Both the position numbers and the translations under genes were made by a program. This document shows positions 51,508 through 59,323 of a stretch of DNA of 64,000 nt, one piece after another; positions within the stretch are counted from its first letter, which is position 1, and every line of letters begins with the position of its first letter. The notes beneath the pieces were generated by a model. That model was not told where the DNA came from. It searched no databases and saw only the letters and a list, made by a program, of their open reading frames with translations. The DNA comes from Anaerosacchariphilus hominis (GTDB taxonomy: Bacteria > Bacillota > Clostridia > Lachnospirales > Lachnospiraceae): NCBI RefSeq assembly GCF_014290175.1, contig NZ_JACOOR010000005.1, positions 214,669 to 278,668 on the forward strand, in the 5' to 3' direction.

Positions 51508-52791
51508 CTATAACTGTACCAGTCCCGCATCTGCCATTTTCTGCAGGGACATGAGAATCCCCAGCTTCGCATGGGGCCAGGTCAGACCTCCCTGGAAGTA
51601 TACCGCGTAGGGGGGCTTAATGGGGCCGTCTGCGGAAAGCTCGATAGAGGAGCCCTGCACAAAGGCTCCCGCAGCCATGATTACATCGCTGTCATAGCCC
51701 GGCATGGCCCAGGGCTCCGGGGTCACATAGCTGTCCACCGGCGCGGCCGCCTGAATACCCTGACAGAAGGCAATGACGCCTTCGGCCTTTCCGAAGGTCA
51801 CGGCCTGAATGATATCGTGACGGCTCTCGGTGCTGTTCGGAACCACTGCGAAGCCCAGCTTCTCATAGATGTTTGCCGCGAAGATGGCGCCCTTTAAAGC
51901 CGCAGCCGTCACTGTGGGAGCCAGGAAAAAGCCCTGATAAAAGCTGGTCATAACGCCCAGGGACGCGCCCACCTCTTTTCCCAGTCCGGGAGAAGTCAGA
52001 CGATAAGCCGCGTTTTCCACATACTCTTCTTTTCCCACGATATAGCCGCCGATGGGTGCCAGTCCGCCGCCCGGATTCTTGATAAGGGAACCCACGCAGA
52101 GATCCGCTCCCACGTCCGTAGGTTCTATGGGCTCCACAAACTCGCCGTAACAGTTATCCACCATGCAGATCACGTCCGGTTTTCTCTCTTTGATAAAGGC
52201 AATCAGTTCGCCGATCCGCTTCACCGACAGGGTGGGCCGGGTCTGATAGCCCTTGGACCTCTGAATGGTCACCAGCTTTGTGCGCTCATTCAGGGCCGCC
52301 TCGATGGCCGGATAGTCAAAGCTTCCGTCCTCCTTCAGATCCACCTGACGGTAAGTGACCCCGTACTCGGCCAGAGAGCCTTTGGAGGGCCGGATACCGA
52401 TGACCTCCTCCAGAGTATCGTAGGGCTTTCCCACCGGGGAAAGCAGTTCGTCGCCGGGGCGCAGGTTTCCGGACAGAGCCACCGCCAGGGCATGGGTGCC
52501 ACAGGCGATCTGGGGGCGTACCAGGGCAGACTCCGCGTGGAACACCTCCGCGTAGACCTCCTCCAGTTTGTCTCTTCCCAGATCATTATAGCCGTAGCCG
52601 CTGGTGGCCGCAAAGCAGGCAGCCTCCACCCGGCTCTTCTGCATGGCTCCCACCACCTTCAGCTGATTGTATTCCGCCGTCTCGTCGATGGCCTCAAAGC
52701 GGCTCTTCAGCCCCTTTTCGATCTCCTGTCCAAACGCGTATACCGCAGGACTGATGCCCAGTCCCTCGTACATTTTTTCTGTCTCATTCAT
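51508..52791 (-). CDS. Methionine gamma-lyase family PLP protein
   Basis: This 427-residue PLP enzyme is of the family also annotated as aluminium-resistance protein. The fold type I pattern is visible, with the PLP lysine in CVGSLIKNPGGGLAPIGGYIVG and an aspartate/asparagine region CMVDNCYGEF. It may cleave sulfur amino acids, but the family is poorly characterised. It overlaps miaA by 8 bases. Confidence 0.87.
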   Translation of the reverse strand: MNETEKMYEGLGISPAVYAFGQEIEKGLKSRFEAIDETAEYNQLKVVGAMQKSRVEAACFAATSGYGYNDLGRDKLEEVYAEVFHAESALVRPQIACGTHALAVALSGNLRPGDELLSPVGKPYDTLEEVIGIRPSKGSLAEYGVTYRQVDLKEDGSFDYPAIEAALNERTKLVTIQRSKGYQTRPTLSVKRIGELIAFIKERKPDVICMVDNCYGEFVEPIEPTDVGADLCVGSLIKNPGGGLAPIGGYIVGKEEYVENAAYRLTSPGLGKEVGASLGVMTSFYQGFFLAPTVTAAALKGAIFAANIYEKLGFAVVPNSTESRHDIIQAVTFGKAEGVIAFCQGIQAAAPVDSYVTPEPWAMPGYDSDVIMAAGAFVQGSSIELSADGPIKPPYAVYFQGGLTWPHAKLGILMSLQKMADAGLVQL

Positions 52792-53737
52792 GATATGTTA
52801 TCCCTTTCTCTCTCAGTATCTCCAGCATAAATGCCAGTATGTTTTCATCCTTATAGGAAAAATCCTGCTTGAGAACCCAGATCACGTTCCGTTCCCGCCG
52901 GAACCAGGTCAGCTGTCTCTTGGCGAAATGTCTCGTATCCCGCTTCAGGATCCGCACAGCCTCCTCCAAAGACTGTTCCCCGTCCAGATAATCCAGAATT
53001 TCCTTGTAACCCAGTCCCTGCATGGAGACCATGCCTCTGCGGCAGCCCTCTTTTTGCAGGGCTTCCACCTCGGCCACCAGGCCCTCCTTCATCATCTCGT
53101 CCACCCGGGCGTCGATGCGCCCGTAGAGCCGTTCCCGTTCATCGTTCAGGACAAAATAGGCGAAGCGATAGGGGGATTCTTTCTCCCGCTGCTTCTCATT
53201 ATGGGCGGAAATCCGCTGTCCGGTCTGTTCGTAGTACTCCAGCGCCCGGATCACCCGCTTCACATTATGAGCGTGAATCTCCTCCGCAGCCTTTGGGTCC
53301 ACCGCCGCCAGGCGCTTATGGAACCGCTCCGGCCCCTCTTCGTTTGCCAGGGCCTCCAGCCTTTCCCGAAGCTCAGTCCCTTCTTCATTCTCCGTAAAAT
53401 CGATATCATAAAGCAGGGCCTGGATATAAAAGCCGGTTCCTCCGGTCACAATGGGAATCCGCCCCCGTCTCCAGATCTCTTTCATGGCCGCTTTCGCCAG
53501 TTCCTGAAAGCGAACCACGTTAAAATCCTCCTCTGGATCCAACACATCAATAAGGTGATGGGGGATTCCTCCCATCTCTTCTTTTTTTATCTTCGCAGAT
53601 CCGATATCCATCCTCCGGTATACCTGCATGGAATCAGCGGAAATAATTTCTCCGTTCACGGCTTTCGCAAGCTCGATGGAAAGCTTCGTCTTTCCCACAG
53701 CCGTGGGACCTGTCAATATGATCAATGGCTGTTTCAC
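52784..53737 (-). CDS. miaA: tRNA dimethylallyltransferase
   Basis: This 317-residue enzyme adds a dimethylallyl group to A37 of tRNAs that read UNN codons. It has P-loop LTGPTAVGKTKLS, DSMQVYRRMDIGSAK and the RRERNVIWV C-terminal region. The start is GTG at 53737 with AGGAGGAG; the longer frame to 53803 has no good site. It is the first gene of a run with the methionine-gamma-lyase-like gene. Confidence 0.94.
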   Translation of the reverse strand: MKQPLIILTGPTAVGKTKLSIELAKAVNGEIISADSMQVYRRMDIGSAKIKKEEMGGIPHHLIDVLDPEEDFNVVRFQELAKAAMKEIWRRGRIPIVTGGTGFYIQALLYDIDFTENEEGTELRERLEALANEEGPERFHKRLAAVDPKAAEEIHAHNVKRVIRALEYYEQTGQRISAHNEKQREKESPYRFAYFVLNDERERLYGRIDARVDEMMKEGLVAEVEALQKEGCRRGMVSMQGLGYKEILDYLDGEQSLEEAVRILKRDTRHFAKRQLTWFRRERNVIWVLKQDFSYKDENILAFMLEILREKGITYHE

Positions 53738-53774
53738 CGGGTCTCCTCCTGTCCTGTTTTGCTGAATCTTTCTT

Positions 53775-53803
53775 ATTTTAATATCAATCCCTCTCTTTTT
53801 CAA
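53775..53803 (-). promoter_or_regulatory. Promoter of miaA
   Basis: TTGAAA (53798-53803), 17 bases, then TAAAAT (53775-53780) on the minus strand. Its -35 abuts the palindrome at 53806-53823. Confidence 0.7.
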
Positions 53804-53805
53804 CC

Positions 53806-53823
53806 GAAACTTTCCAAAGTTTC
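53806..53823. promoter_or_regulatory. Perfect 8+2+8 palindrome between divergent promoters
   Basis: GAAACTTT (53806-53813) and AAAGTTTC (53816-53823) around CC. It lies between the miaA -35 and the -35 of the Gfo/Idh gene, where one repressor could control both. Confidence 0.55.
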
Positions 53824-53833
53824 CCCGGCGCTC

Positions 53834-53862
53834 TTGACTCCCGCCCGGCTTTCCTCTATGCT
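53834..53862 (+). promoter_or_regulatory. Promoter of the Gfo/Idh gene
   Basis: TTGACT (53834-53839), 17 bases, then TATGCT (53857-53862); AAAGGAG (53877-53883) is the ribosome binding site. Confidence 0.7.
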
Positions 53863-53895
53863 GTACTTAAATTCGGAAAGGAGTGTCACACCATC

Positions 53896-54858
53896 ATGCA
53901 GAATCTTCGTATCGGTATTTTGAGTACCGCATCCATCGTTCCCCGTTTCATAAACGCCTCCCGTCAGGTGGAGGACTGCACCGTCACGGCCATCGCCTCC
54001 CGGAACCCGGAAAAGGCGCGGGAAAAAGCGGCCCTCTGGCAGATTCCGGGCGTTTTTTCTTCCTATGAGGAGCTTCTGGCCTCTCCGGACATCGACGCGG
54101 TGTATATCGCCCTGATCAACAGCGCCCACTACGCCTTTGCCCGCCGGGCTCTGGAGCAGGGAAAGCACGTGCTCTGCGAGAAGCCTCTGGCCCTTGACCC
54201 TGCCGAGATCCGGGAACTCTTCTCCCTGGCCCGGGAGAAAGGCCTCTTCCTCATGGAAATGCAGAAATGCGTCTTTCTTCCCGTGATTCAGCAGTTGAAA
54301 GAACGCATCCGCTCCGGCGAATTCGGGACCATTACCATGGCTGATTTTTCCAATTCCTTTGACGCCGGTTACAACAGCTGGATGTTCGACGCCTCCAAGG
54401 GCGGCGGTCCCCTCTTTTCCCACGCCATCTACAGTCTGCAGCTGATGCAGTATCTCTTTGATTCCTTCGTGGTGGAGCAGACAGGCCTCTGCACCCGCAG
54501 CGTTTCCGCTGTGGAAAATCAGTTTTCAGCCGTGATGCTCCTGGAGAACGGCATTCTGTTCACCAATAAAACCAGCACCGCTTCCGACACCATCCATACC
54601 GGTTATCTCTACGGAGAGCGGGGTTATATCGAACTTCCGGATTACTGGAAAGCCCGGAAAGCCATTCTCCATTTTAAAGATCGGGAACCGGAGGTTCTGG
54701 AGATTCCATGCGACTATGAGCTTCAGTATGAAACCCGGCATGCGGTCTCCTGCATCCGTCAGGGACTGACGGAAAGCCCGGTCATGACTGAGGAAATGTC
54801 TGCCCGGGCCGCGGACACCCTTCTTCAGCTCCACAGACAATGGAACGGCGGGAATTGA
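53896..54858 (+). CDS. Gfo/Idh/MocA-family oxidoreductase
   Basis: This 320-residue NAD(P)-dependent dehydrogenase has an N-terminal Rossmann fold (IGILSTASIVPRFINA) and the family motif EKPLAL. It probably oxidises a sugar or sugar-like alcohol; no transport or sugar genes are near, so the substrate is open. It is transcribed alone, divergent from miaA, and ends at a terminator. Confidence 0.88.
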   Translation: MQNLRIGILSTASIVPRFINASRQVEDCTVTAIASRNPEKAREKAALWQIPGVFSSYEELLASPDIDAVYIALINSAHYAFARRALEQGKHVLCEKPLALDPAEIRELFSLAREKGLFLMEMQKCVFLPVIQQLKERIRSGEFGTITMADFSNSFDAGYNSWMFDASKGGGPLFSHAIYSLQLMQYLFDSFVVEQTGLCTRSVSAVENQFSAVMLLENGILFTNKTSTASDTIHTGYLYGERGYIELPDYWKARKAILHFKDREPEVLEIPCDYELQYETRHAVSCIRQGLTESPVMTEEMSARAADTLLQLHRQWNGGN

Positions 54859-54876
54859 CTCCCCGCCGTTCTTTTT
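54843..54876 (+). terminator. Terminator of the Gfo/Idh gene (possibly bidirectional)
   Basis: A GC-rich stem (54843-54852 with 54861-54871) is followed by TTTTT. It overlaps the last codons of the gene and lies 19 bases from the convergent deoC stop. Confidence 0.85.
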
Positions 54877-54894
54877 AACCCCGCTTTTGGGTTC

Positions 54895-55593
54895 CTATTT
54901 TCCGCTTCGCTCCGCGTCGAACTCTTCCAGAATCTTCAGCATGCTGCTGGTTCCGATGCGCTCCGCTCCGGCGTCCAGCATGGCCTTACAGTCGGCCCAG
55001 GAACGGATGCCGCCCGCGGCCTTCACCTTTACTTCTTCTCCCACGGTCTGCTTCATCAGACGGACCGCCTCCACGGTGGCTCCCGAGGTACCGAAACCGG
55101 TGCTGGTCTTTACGAAATCCGGTTTTACCTCCCGGGCGATTTCGGCGATGCGGACGATCTCCTCCTCTGTCAGATAGCAGATCTCGAAAATCACTTTACT
55201 AATCACCTGATGCTCCCGGCAGACCTTTACGATGCTCTCCATCTCCCTGCGGATGTAATCGTAATTGCCGTTCTTCACCTCGCCCAGATTCACCACGTAG
55301 TCAATCTCGTCCGCGCCTTTTCGGATGGCGTCCTCCGTCTCGAACACCTTGGTCTCAATGGTGGTCTGTCCCAGCGGGAAAGAAATGGCCGCGCCCACAT
55401 GGATGTCCGTGTCCTTCAAAAGCTCGTGGCAGAGGGCCACCGGCGCCGAATTGATGGCTACCATGGCACAGTGTACGAATTTTGCCTCCTCACAGAGCTT
55501 CTCAAACATTCCCCGATCCGCGAACGCCTTCAGGTTCGTATGGTCAAATACTCTGCACAGTTCCTCTCTTGTGATGGTATCTCCTTGATACAT
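54895..55593 (-). CDS. deoC: Deoxyribose-phosphate aldolase
   Basis: This 232-residue class I aldolase splits deoxyribose 5-phosphate into acetaldehyde and glyceraldehyde 3-phosphate. The Schiff-base lysine is in [24 protein letters not shown] precedes the ATG. It is the last gene of the pyk-mutS-mutL run, without other nucleoside genes. Confidence 0.95.
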   Translation of the reverse strand: MYQGDTITREELCRVFDHTNLKAFADRGMFEKLCEEAKFVHCAMVAINSAPVALCHELLKDTDIHVGAAISFPLGQTTIETKVFETEDAIRKGADEIDYVVNLGEVKNGNYDYIRREMESIVKVCREHQVISKVIFEICYLTEEEIVRIAEIAREVKPDFVKTSTGFGTSGATVEAVRLMKQTVGEEVKVKAAGGIRSWADCKAMLDAGAERIGTSSMLKILEEFDAERSGK

Positions 55594-55654
55594 TTATCTT
55601 CTCCTCCTTTTTATAAAATCCACTTTGATACTAATTCTGCAAATATTGCTTCCG

Positions 55655-55849
55655 TTACATCTGATGTCTTACGATCCGGTATTCGTCTCCGTACTGGAAA
55701 TAGGGGCATCCATGGAAGCTTCCCTGGATGAAAAGACGCATCTCATCCTCGTCCAGATCCATTTCACAGACATAGTAGCCGTAATCGTCGTCATAGACAT
55801 AATTTCCGCATACCTCACAGTTAGTCATTTTCTGTTTCTTTTTTGTCAT
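55655..55849 (-). CDS. DUF6472 small protein
   Basis: This 64-residue protein is rich in Asp/Tyr with C11-x2-C14 and later cysteines C28 and C48, suggesting a metal site. Its start overlaps the glycosyltransferase stop (ATGA). The family has no known function. Confidence 0.75.
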   Translation of the reverse strand: MTKKKQKMTNCEVCGNYVYDDDYGYYVCEMDLDEDEMRLFIQGSFHGCPYFQYGDEYRIVRHQM

Positions 55850-57255
55850 CCTCTCATCTCCTCACCGGGCGGCGCCAGAAGCTTCTGCATGTTCCGCTTC
55901 ATCTTTTCCGACAGCCGGGCATACTGAATCAGATCTTCCTCCTCGAAGCCCGCGAACCGTGCCTCGTCGTAGTCCCGCTGAACAGTGGCTAGCTCGCGCA
56001 AAACCAGCCCGGCCTCGGGCTGGAAGGTGACGCGCACCCGTTTTTCCTGGAGCTTCTGCGGAATTTCATCCTTTTCCGCGCCCTTCTCTTTCTTCTGGCG
56101 CACAGGCTTCGGAACCGGAATATCTTCCAGCTTAACCAGACCACGCAGTACCAGCTTCTGAAGCTGCATGGTCAGGGCTCTTTTGGACACGTCCGCAAAG
56201 TCCGCCAGTTCCTTCTTATTCACGATCTGGCCCAGGTGGCTCAGGCACAGGAGCAGATAGGCCTCCTCCGGCTTCAGGTCATTCTTCAGGGCGGCCACTT
56301 CCAGATAGCGCTGCATCAGCTTCCGCTCCCGGTAGAGATCTGAAAGCATACCTTCCCCTGCCAGGGCCGCCGCACTGACTCCGGCCCGCTCATCACCCAG
56401 CTTCTTCGTACCAGGCAGGAGCGGAATGCCCACCAGGCCGTCGCTGGCCGCATCCACCAGGAACCGGTAAACCTGCAGCCGGTTTTTCTCGTATTCTTCC
56501 TCGTCCAGCACATGTTTGTAAAAATTATGATAATACTCAAAGACGCTGAGCTTCATCTGAATGGTTTTGGAGAGACTGGTTCCCTGACTGGTCACCAGCG
56601 ACCCCTTCCGTTTCACATAGTAGTAAATGGGTGCATGCAGGGCTGTGATGCGCTCCGTGAAACGGATATATTCCAGGTTGAACATGAAGTCCTCGCACCA
56701 GCTGATTTCCGCGTTCATGCGCAGTGTATGTGCCTCGATGATGGAGCGGCGATACAGCTTGTTCCAGAGTACACCATAATAGTAATCTGCCGGGTTCTCC
56801 ATCATATGAGCCGCGAATTCCTCCCGGCTCATGACGCCCTCTTCCTCAATGTCGCCTTTCCGGGACACACGCTCGCCGACCACCCGGTAAAAATCCGCGA
56901 TGACCAGATCACAGCCGTTCTCTTCCGCCGCCCTCACCAGAAGCTTGGTGGAGTCCGGCGTCATCCAGTCGTCACTGTCCAGAAACTGGATATAGGTTCC
57001 CTGCGCCTCGGACAATGCCTGGTTCCGGGCTGCTGAGACGCCTGCGTTTTCCTTGTGAAAGACGCGCACACGGGAATCAGAGACTGCATAGGCATCGCAC
57101 AGGGCACCGGAACCGTCTTTGCTGCCGTCGTCGACGAGCAGCAGTTCAAAATCCGTATATTCCTGTCCCAGCACGCTGTCCACGCAGCGGGCCAGAAAGC
57201 TTTCTGCATTGTATACCGGAATGATAATGGATACGGTCGGGTTCTTTTTATTCAC
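55846..57255 (-). CDS. Family 2 glycosyltransferase with C-terminal winged-helix domain
   Basis: This 469-residue protein has a GT-A domain at 1 to about 230 (VSIIIPVYNAESFLARCVDS, DXD-like D93-S-D95-D96) and a middle helical part. Residues about 312-375 (KNDLKPEEAYLLLCLSHLGQ, KKELADFADVSKRALTMQLQ) read as a MarR-type winged helix, then a charged linker and helices about 412-460. A glycosyltransferase fused to a DNA-binding-like fold is unusual. It lies after mutL by 12 bases. Confidence 0.85.
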   Translation of the reverse strand: MNKKNPTVSIIIPVYNAESFLARCVDSVLGQEYTDFELLLVDDGSKDGSGALCDAYAVSDSRVRVFHKENAGVSAARNQALSEAQGTYIQFLDSDDWMTPDSTKLLVRAAEENGCDLVIADFYRVVGERVSRKGDIEEEGVMSREEFAAHMMENPADYYYGVLWNKLYRRSIIEAHTLRMNAEISWCEDFMFNLEYIRFTERITALHAPIYYYVKRKGSLVTSQGTSLSKTIQMKLSVFEYYHNFYKHVLDEEEYEKNRLQVYRFLVDAASDGLVGIPLLPGTKKLGDERAGVSAAALAGEGMLSDLYRERKLMQRYLEVAALKNDLKPEEAYLLLCLSHLGQIVNKKELADFADVSKRALTMQLQKLVLRGLVKLEDIPVPKPVRQKKEKGAEKDEIPQKLQEKRVRVTFQPEAGLVLRELATVQRDYDEARFAGFEEEDLIQYARLSEKMKRNMQKLLAPPGEEMRG

Positions 57256-57267
57256 GATACCACCCTC

Positions 57268-59319
57268 CTACACAATTCGCTTGAATTTTTTCTCGATCTC
57301 CTGCTTCGTCATGGAGATAATCGTGGGCCGTCCATGGGGACAGTTATAGGGATTCTCCAGAGTCAGCAGCTCTTTGATAAGTTCCCGGGCCTCCGCTGTG
57401 GAAAGCCGCTGGTTGCCCTTAACCGCAGCCTTGCAGGACATGGAAGCGATCTTATCCAGAATCATCTCACTATTCTTACCGCTCACATATTCCAGATCGT
57501 CCAGAAGCTCCAGAAACAGATCCTTTTCCGCCAGGCCGTACAGGTTCGCCGGTACGGCGCTGATGGCATACTCTTTTCCACCGAAAGGTTCGATCTCAAA
57601 GCCGAGCTCTGAAAAATAATCCCGATATTCCGCAAGCTTCGCCTCTTCCTGCATATTCAAACTCAGGATCAGGGGCGGACTCACCATCTGAGAGGTAATT
57701 TCTTTGTCGGCCAGTGTTTTCACCGTCCGTTCATAGAGTACCTTTTCATGGGCCGCATGCTGGTCAATCATATAAAACTTATCTTCAAACTGCACCAGCC
57801 AGTAGGTTTCAAAAAGCTGGCCGATGATAATAATGTCGGACTTTGTCTCCGGGTTCAGGAGACGGTGGTCGAAAAGTGTCAGCTGCTCGGGCGTTTCCTC
57901 CGGCGCAGCTTCCTCTTTTTTCTGAGATTCGGCTGTTTTTTCCTCCGTCCGGTACACGCCGGTTTCCCGCAGAACCTCTGTTTCCGGTTTCTCCTCCGGC
58001 TTTTGCTCTGGCTCCAGCATTTTCAGCTCTTCGTTGCTGAAAATGGACTCGGACTTTACATGCTCCTGCTTCGCTTTTTTCTCCTCAAACTCCGCGTTTA
58101 CCCGCTGCTTCATCCGGGCCATAAAATACTCCAGGTTCCGCTCCCGGGGCGTGGATGGCGCTGCGGGCGCAGGTGTCGGCGCAGGCGGCTCAGTGGACGC
58201 AGATGTCGGCGCAGCGGCTTTCTCAGGCTCCGCTTTTCCCGGTTCCGAAAGGCTCTCCCGCCGGGGACTACCCGGGTTCTCACCATGAGCCTGCTTCGGC
58301 TCCTCCGTAAGCTTCACCTCCGGAATCAGCTCCCGGTCCATAAGGCCGCCCTTCACTGTCTCCCGCACAAAACGGTACAGCTCTTCCTGATTGGAGAACC
58401 TCAGCTCCATCTTAGTGGGATGCACATTCACATCCAGAAGCTTCCCATCGATGGTGAAATGCAAAGCCGTAAAAGGATACTTATGCTGCATCATGAAGGT
58501 CCGGTATCCCTCCTCGATGCCCCGGGCAATCACATTACTCTTAATGTATCTTCCGTTTATAAAATAATTTTCATAAGCCCGGTTTCCCCGGGAAATCACC
58601 GGTTTTCCGATAAAGCCCGTGATTCGCACCGGCCCCTGGGCCGCGTCGATTTCTGAAAGGTTAGCCGCGATCTCTCGGCCGTAGATGTGATAAATCACAT
58701 CCTTCAGATTGTGATTCCCGGAGGTATGCAGACGGGTCTGTCCGTTATTGACAAACTGGAAGGAAATATCCGGATGAGACAGGGCCAGCCGTTCCATCAG
58801 CTCGCTGATATAACCCGCCTCGGTCATGGGGGACTTCAAAAACTTCCGTCTGGCCGGTGTATTGTAAAAGAGGCTCCTCACCAGGAAGGTGGTGCCGTCC
58901 GGCGCAGCCATATCCTCCAGCTTCTTCTCCACACCGCCTTCGATGACGTAGCGCACGCCCGCGTCGGCGTCCCTGGTCTTTGTAATCAGCTCCACCATGG
59001 CGATGGAGGCGATGCTGGAAAGAGCCTCACCCCGGAATCCCAGAGATGAGACGTGAAACAGATCCTCCACTGCCTGGATTTTACTGGTGGAATGGCGCAA
59101 AAAGGCAACCGACACCTGGCTGCGGTCGATTCCGCTTCCATTGTCAGTCACCCGGATAAAAGAGATACCGCCGTCACGGATCTCCACCGTGACCGCCGTA
59201 GCTCCCGCGTCTATGGAATTCTCCACCAGCTCCTTGACCACGGAAGAAGGCCGCTCGATGACCTCTCCCGCCGCGATCTGGTCGATTGTCTTCTGATCCA
59301 GTACCTGAATATTCGCCAT
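57268..59319 (-). CDS. mutL: DNA mismatch repair protein MutL
   Basis: This 683-residue protein has a GHKL ATPase N terminus (QIAAGEVIERPSSVVKELVE, NSIDAGAT), a long Pro/Glu-rich linker (about 340-500) and a C-terminal endonuclease motif DQHAAHEKVLYE. It nicks the daughter strand in bacteria without MutH. It is 4 bases after mutS. Confidence 0.96.
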   Translation of the reverse strand: MANIQVLDQKTIDQIAAGEVIERPSSVVKELVENSIDAGATAVTVEIRDGGISFIRVTDNGSGIDRSQVSVAFLRHSTSKIQAVEDLFHVSSLGFRGEALSSIASIAMVELITKTRDADAGVRYVIEGGVEKKLEDMAAPDGTTFLVRSLFYNTPARRKFLKSPMTEAGYISELMERLALSHPDISFQFVNNGQTRLHTSGNHNLKDVIYHIYGREIAANLSEIDAAQGPVRITGFIGKPVISRGNRAYENYFINGRYIKSNVIARGIEEGYRTFMMQHKYPFTALHFTIDGKLLDVNVHPTKMELRFSNQEELYRFVRETVKGGLMDRELIPEVKLTEEPKQAHGENPGSPRRESLSEPGKAEPEKAAAPTSASTEPPAPTPAPAAPSTPRERNLEYFMARMKQRVNAEFEEKKAKQEHVKSESIFSNEELKMLEPEQKPEEKPETEVLRETGVYRTEEKTAESQKKEEAAPEETPEQLTLFDHRLLNPETKSDIIIIGQLFETYWLVQFEDKFYMIDQHAAHEKVLYERTVKTLADKEITSQMVSPPLILSLNMQEEAKLAEYRDYFSELGFEIEPFGGKEYAISAVPANLYGLAEKDLFLELLDDLEYVSGKNSEMILDKIASMSCKAAVKGNQRLSTAEARELIKELLTLENPYNCPHGRPTIISMTKQEIEKKFKRIV

Positions 59320-59323
59320 CTGC

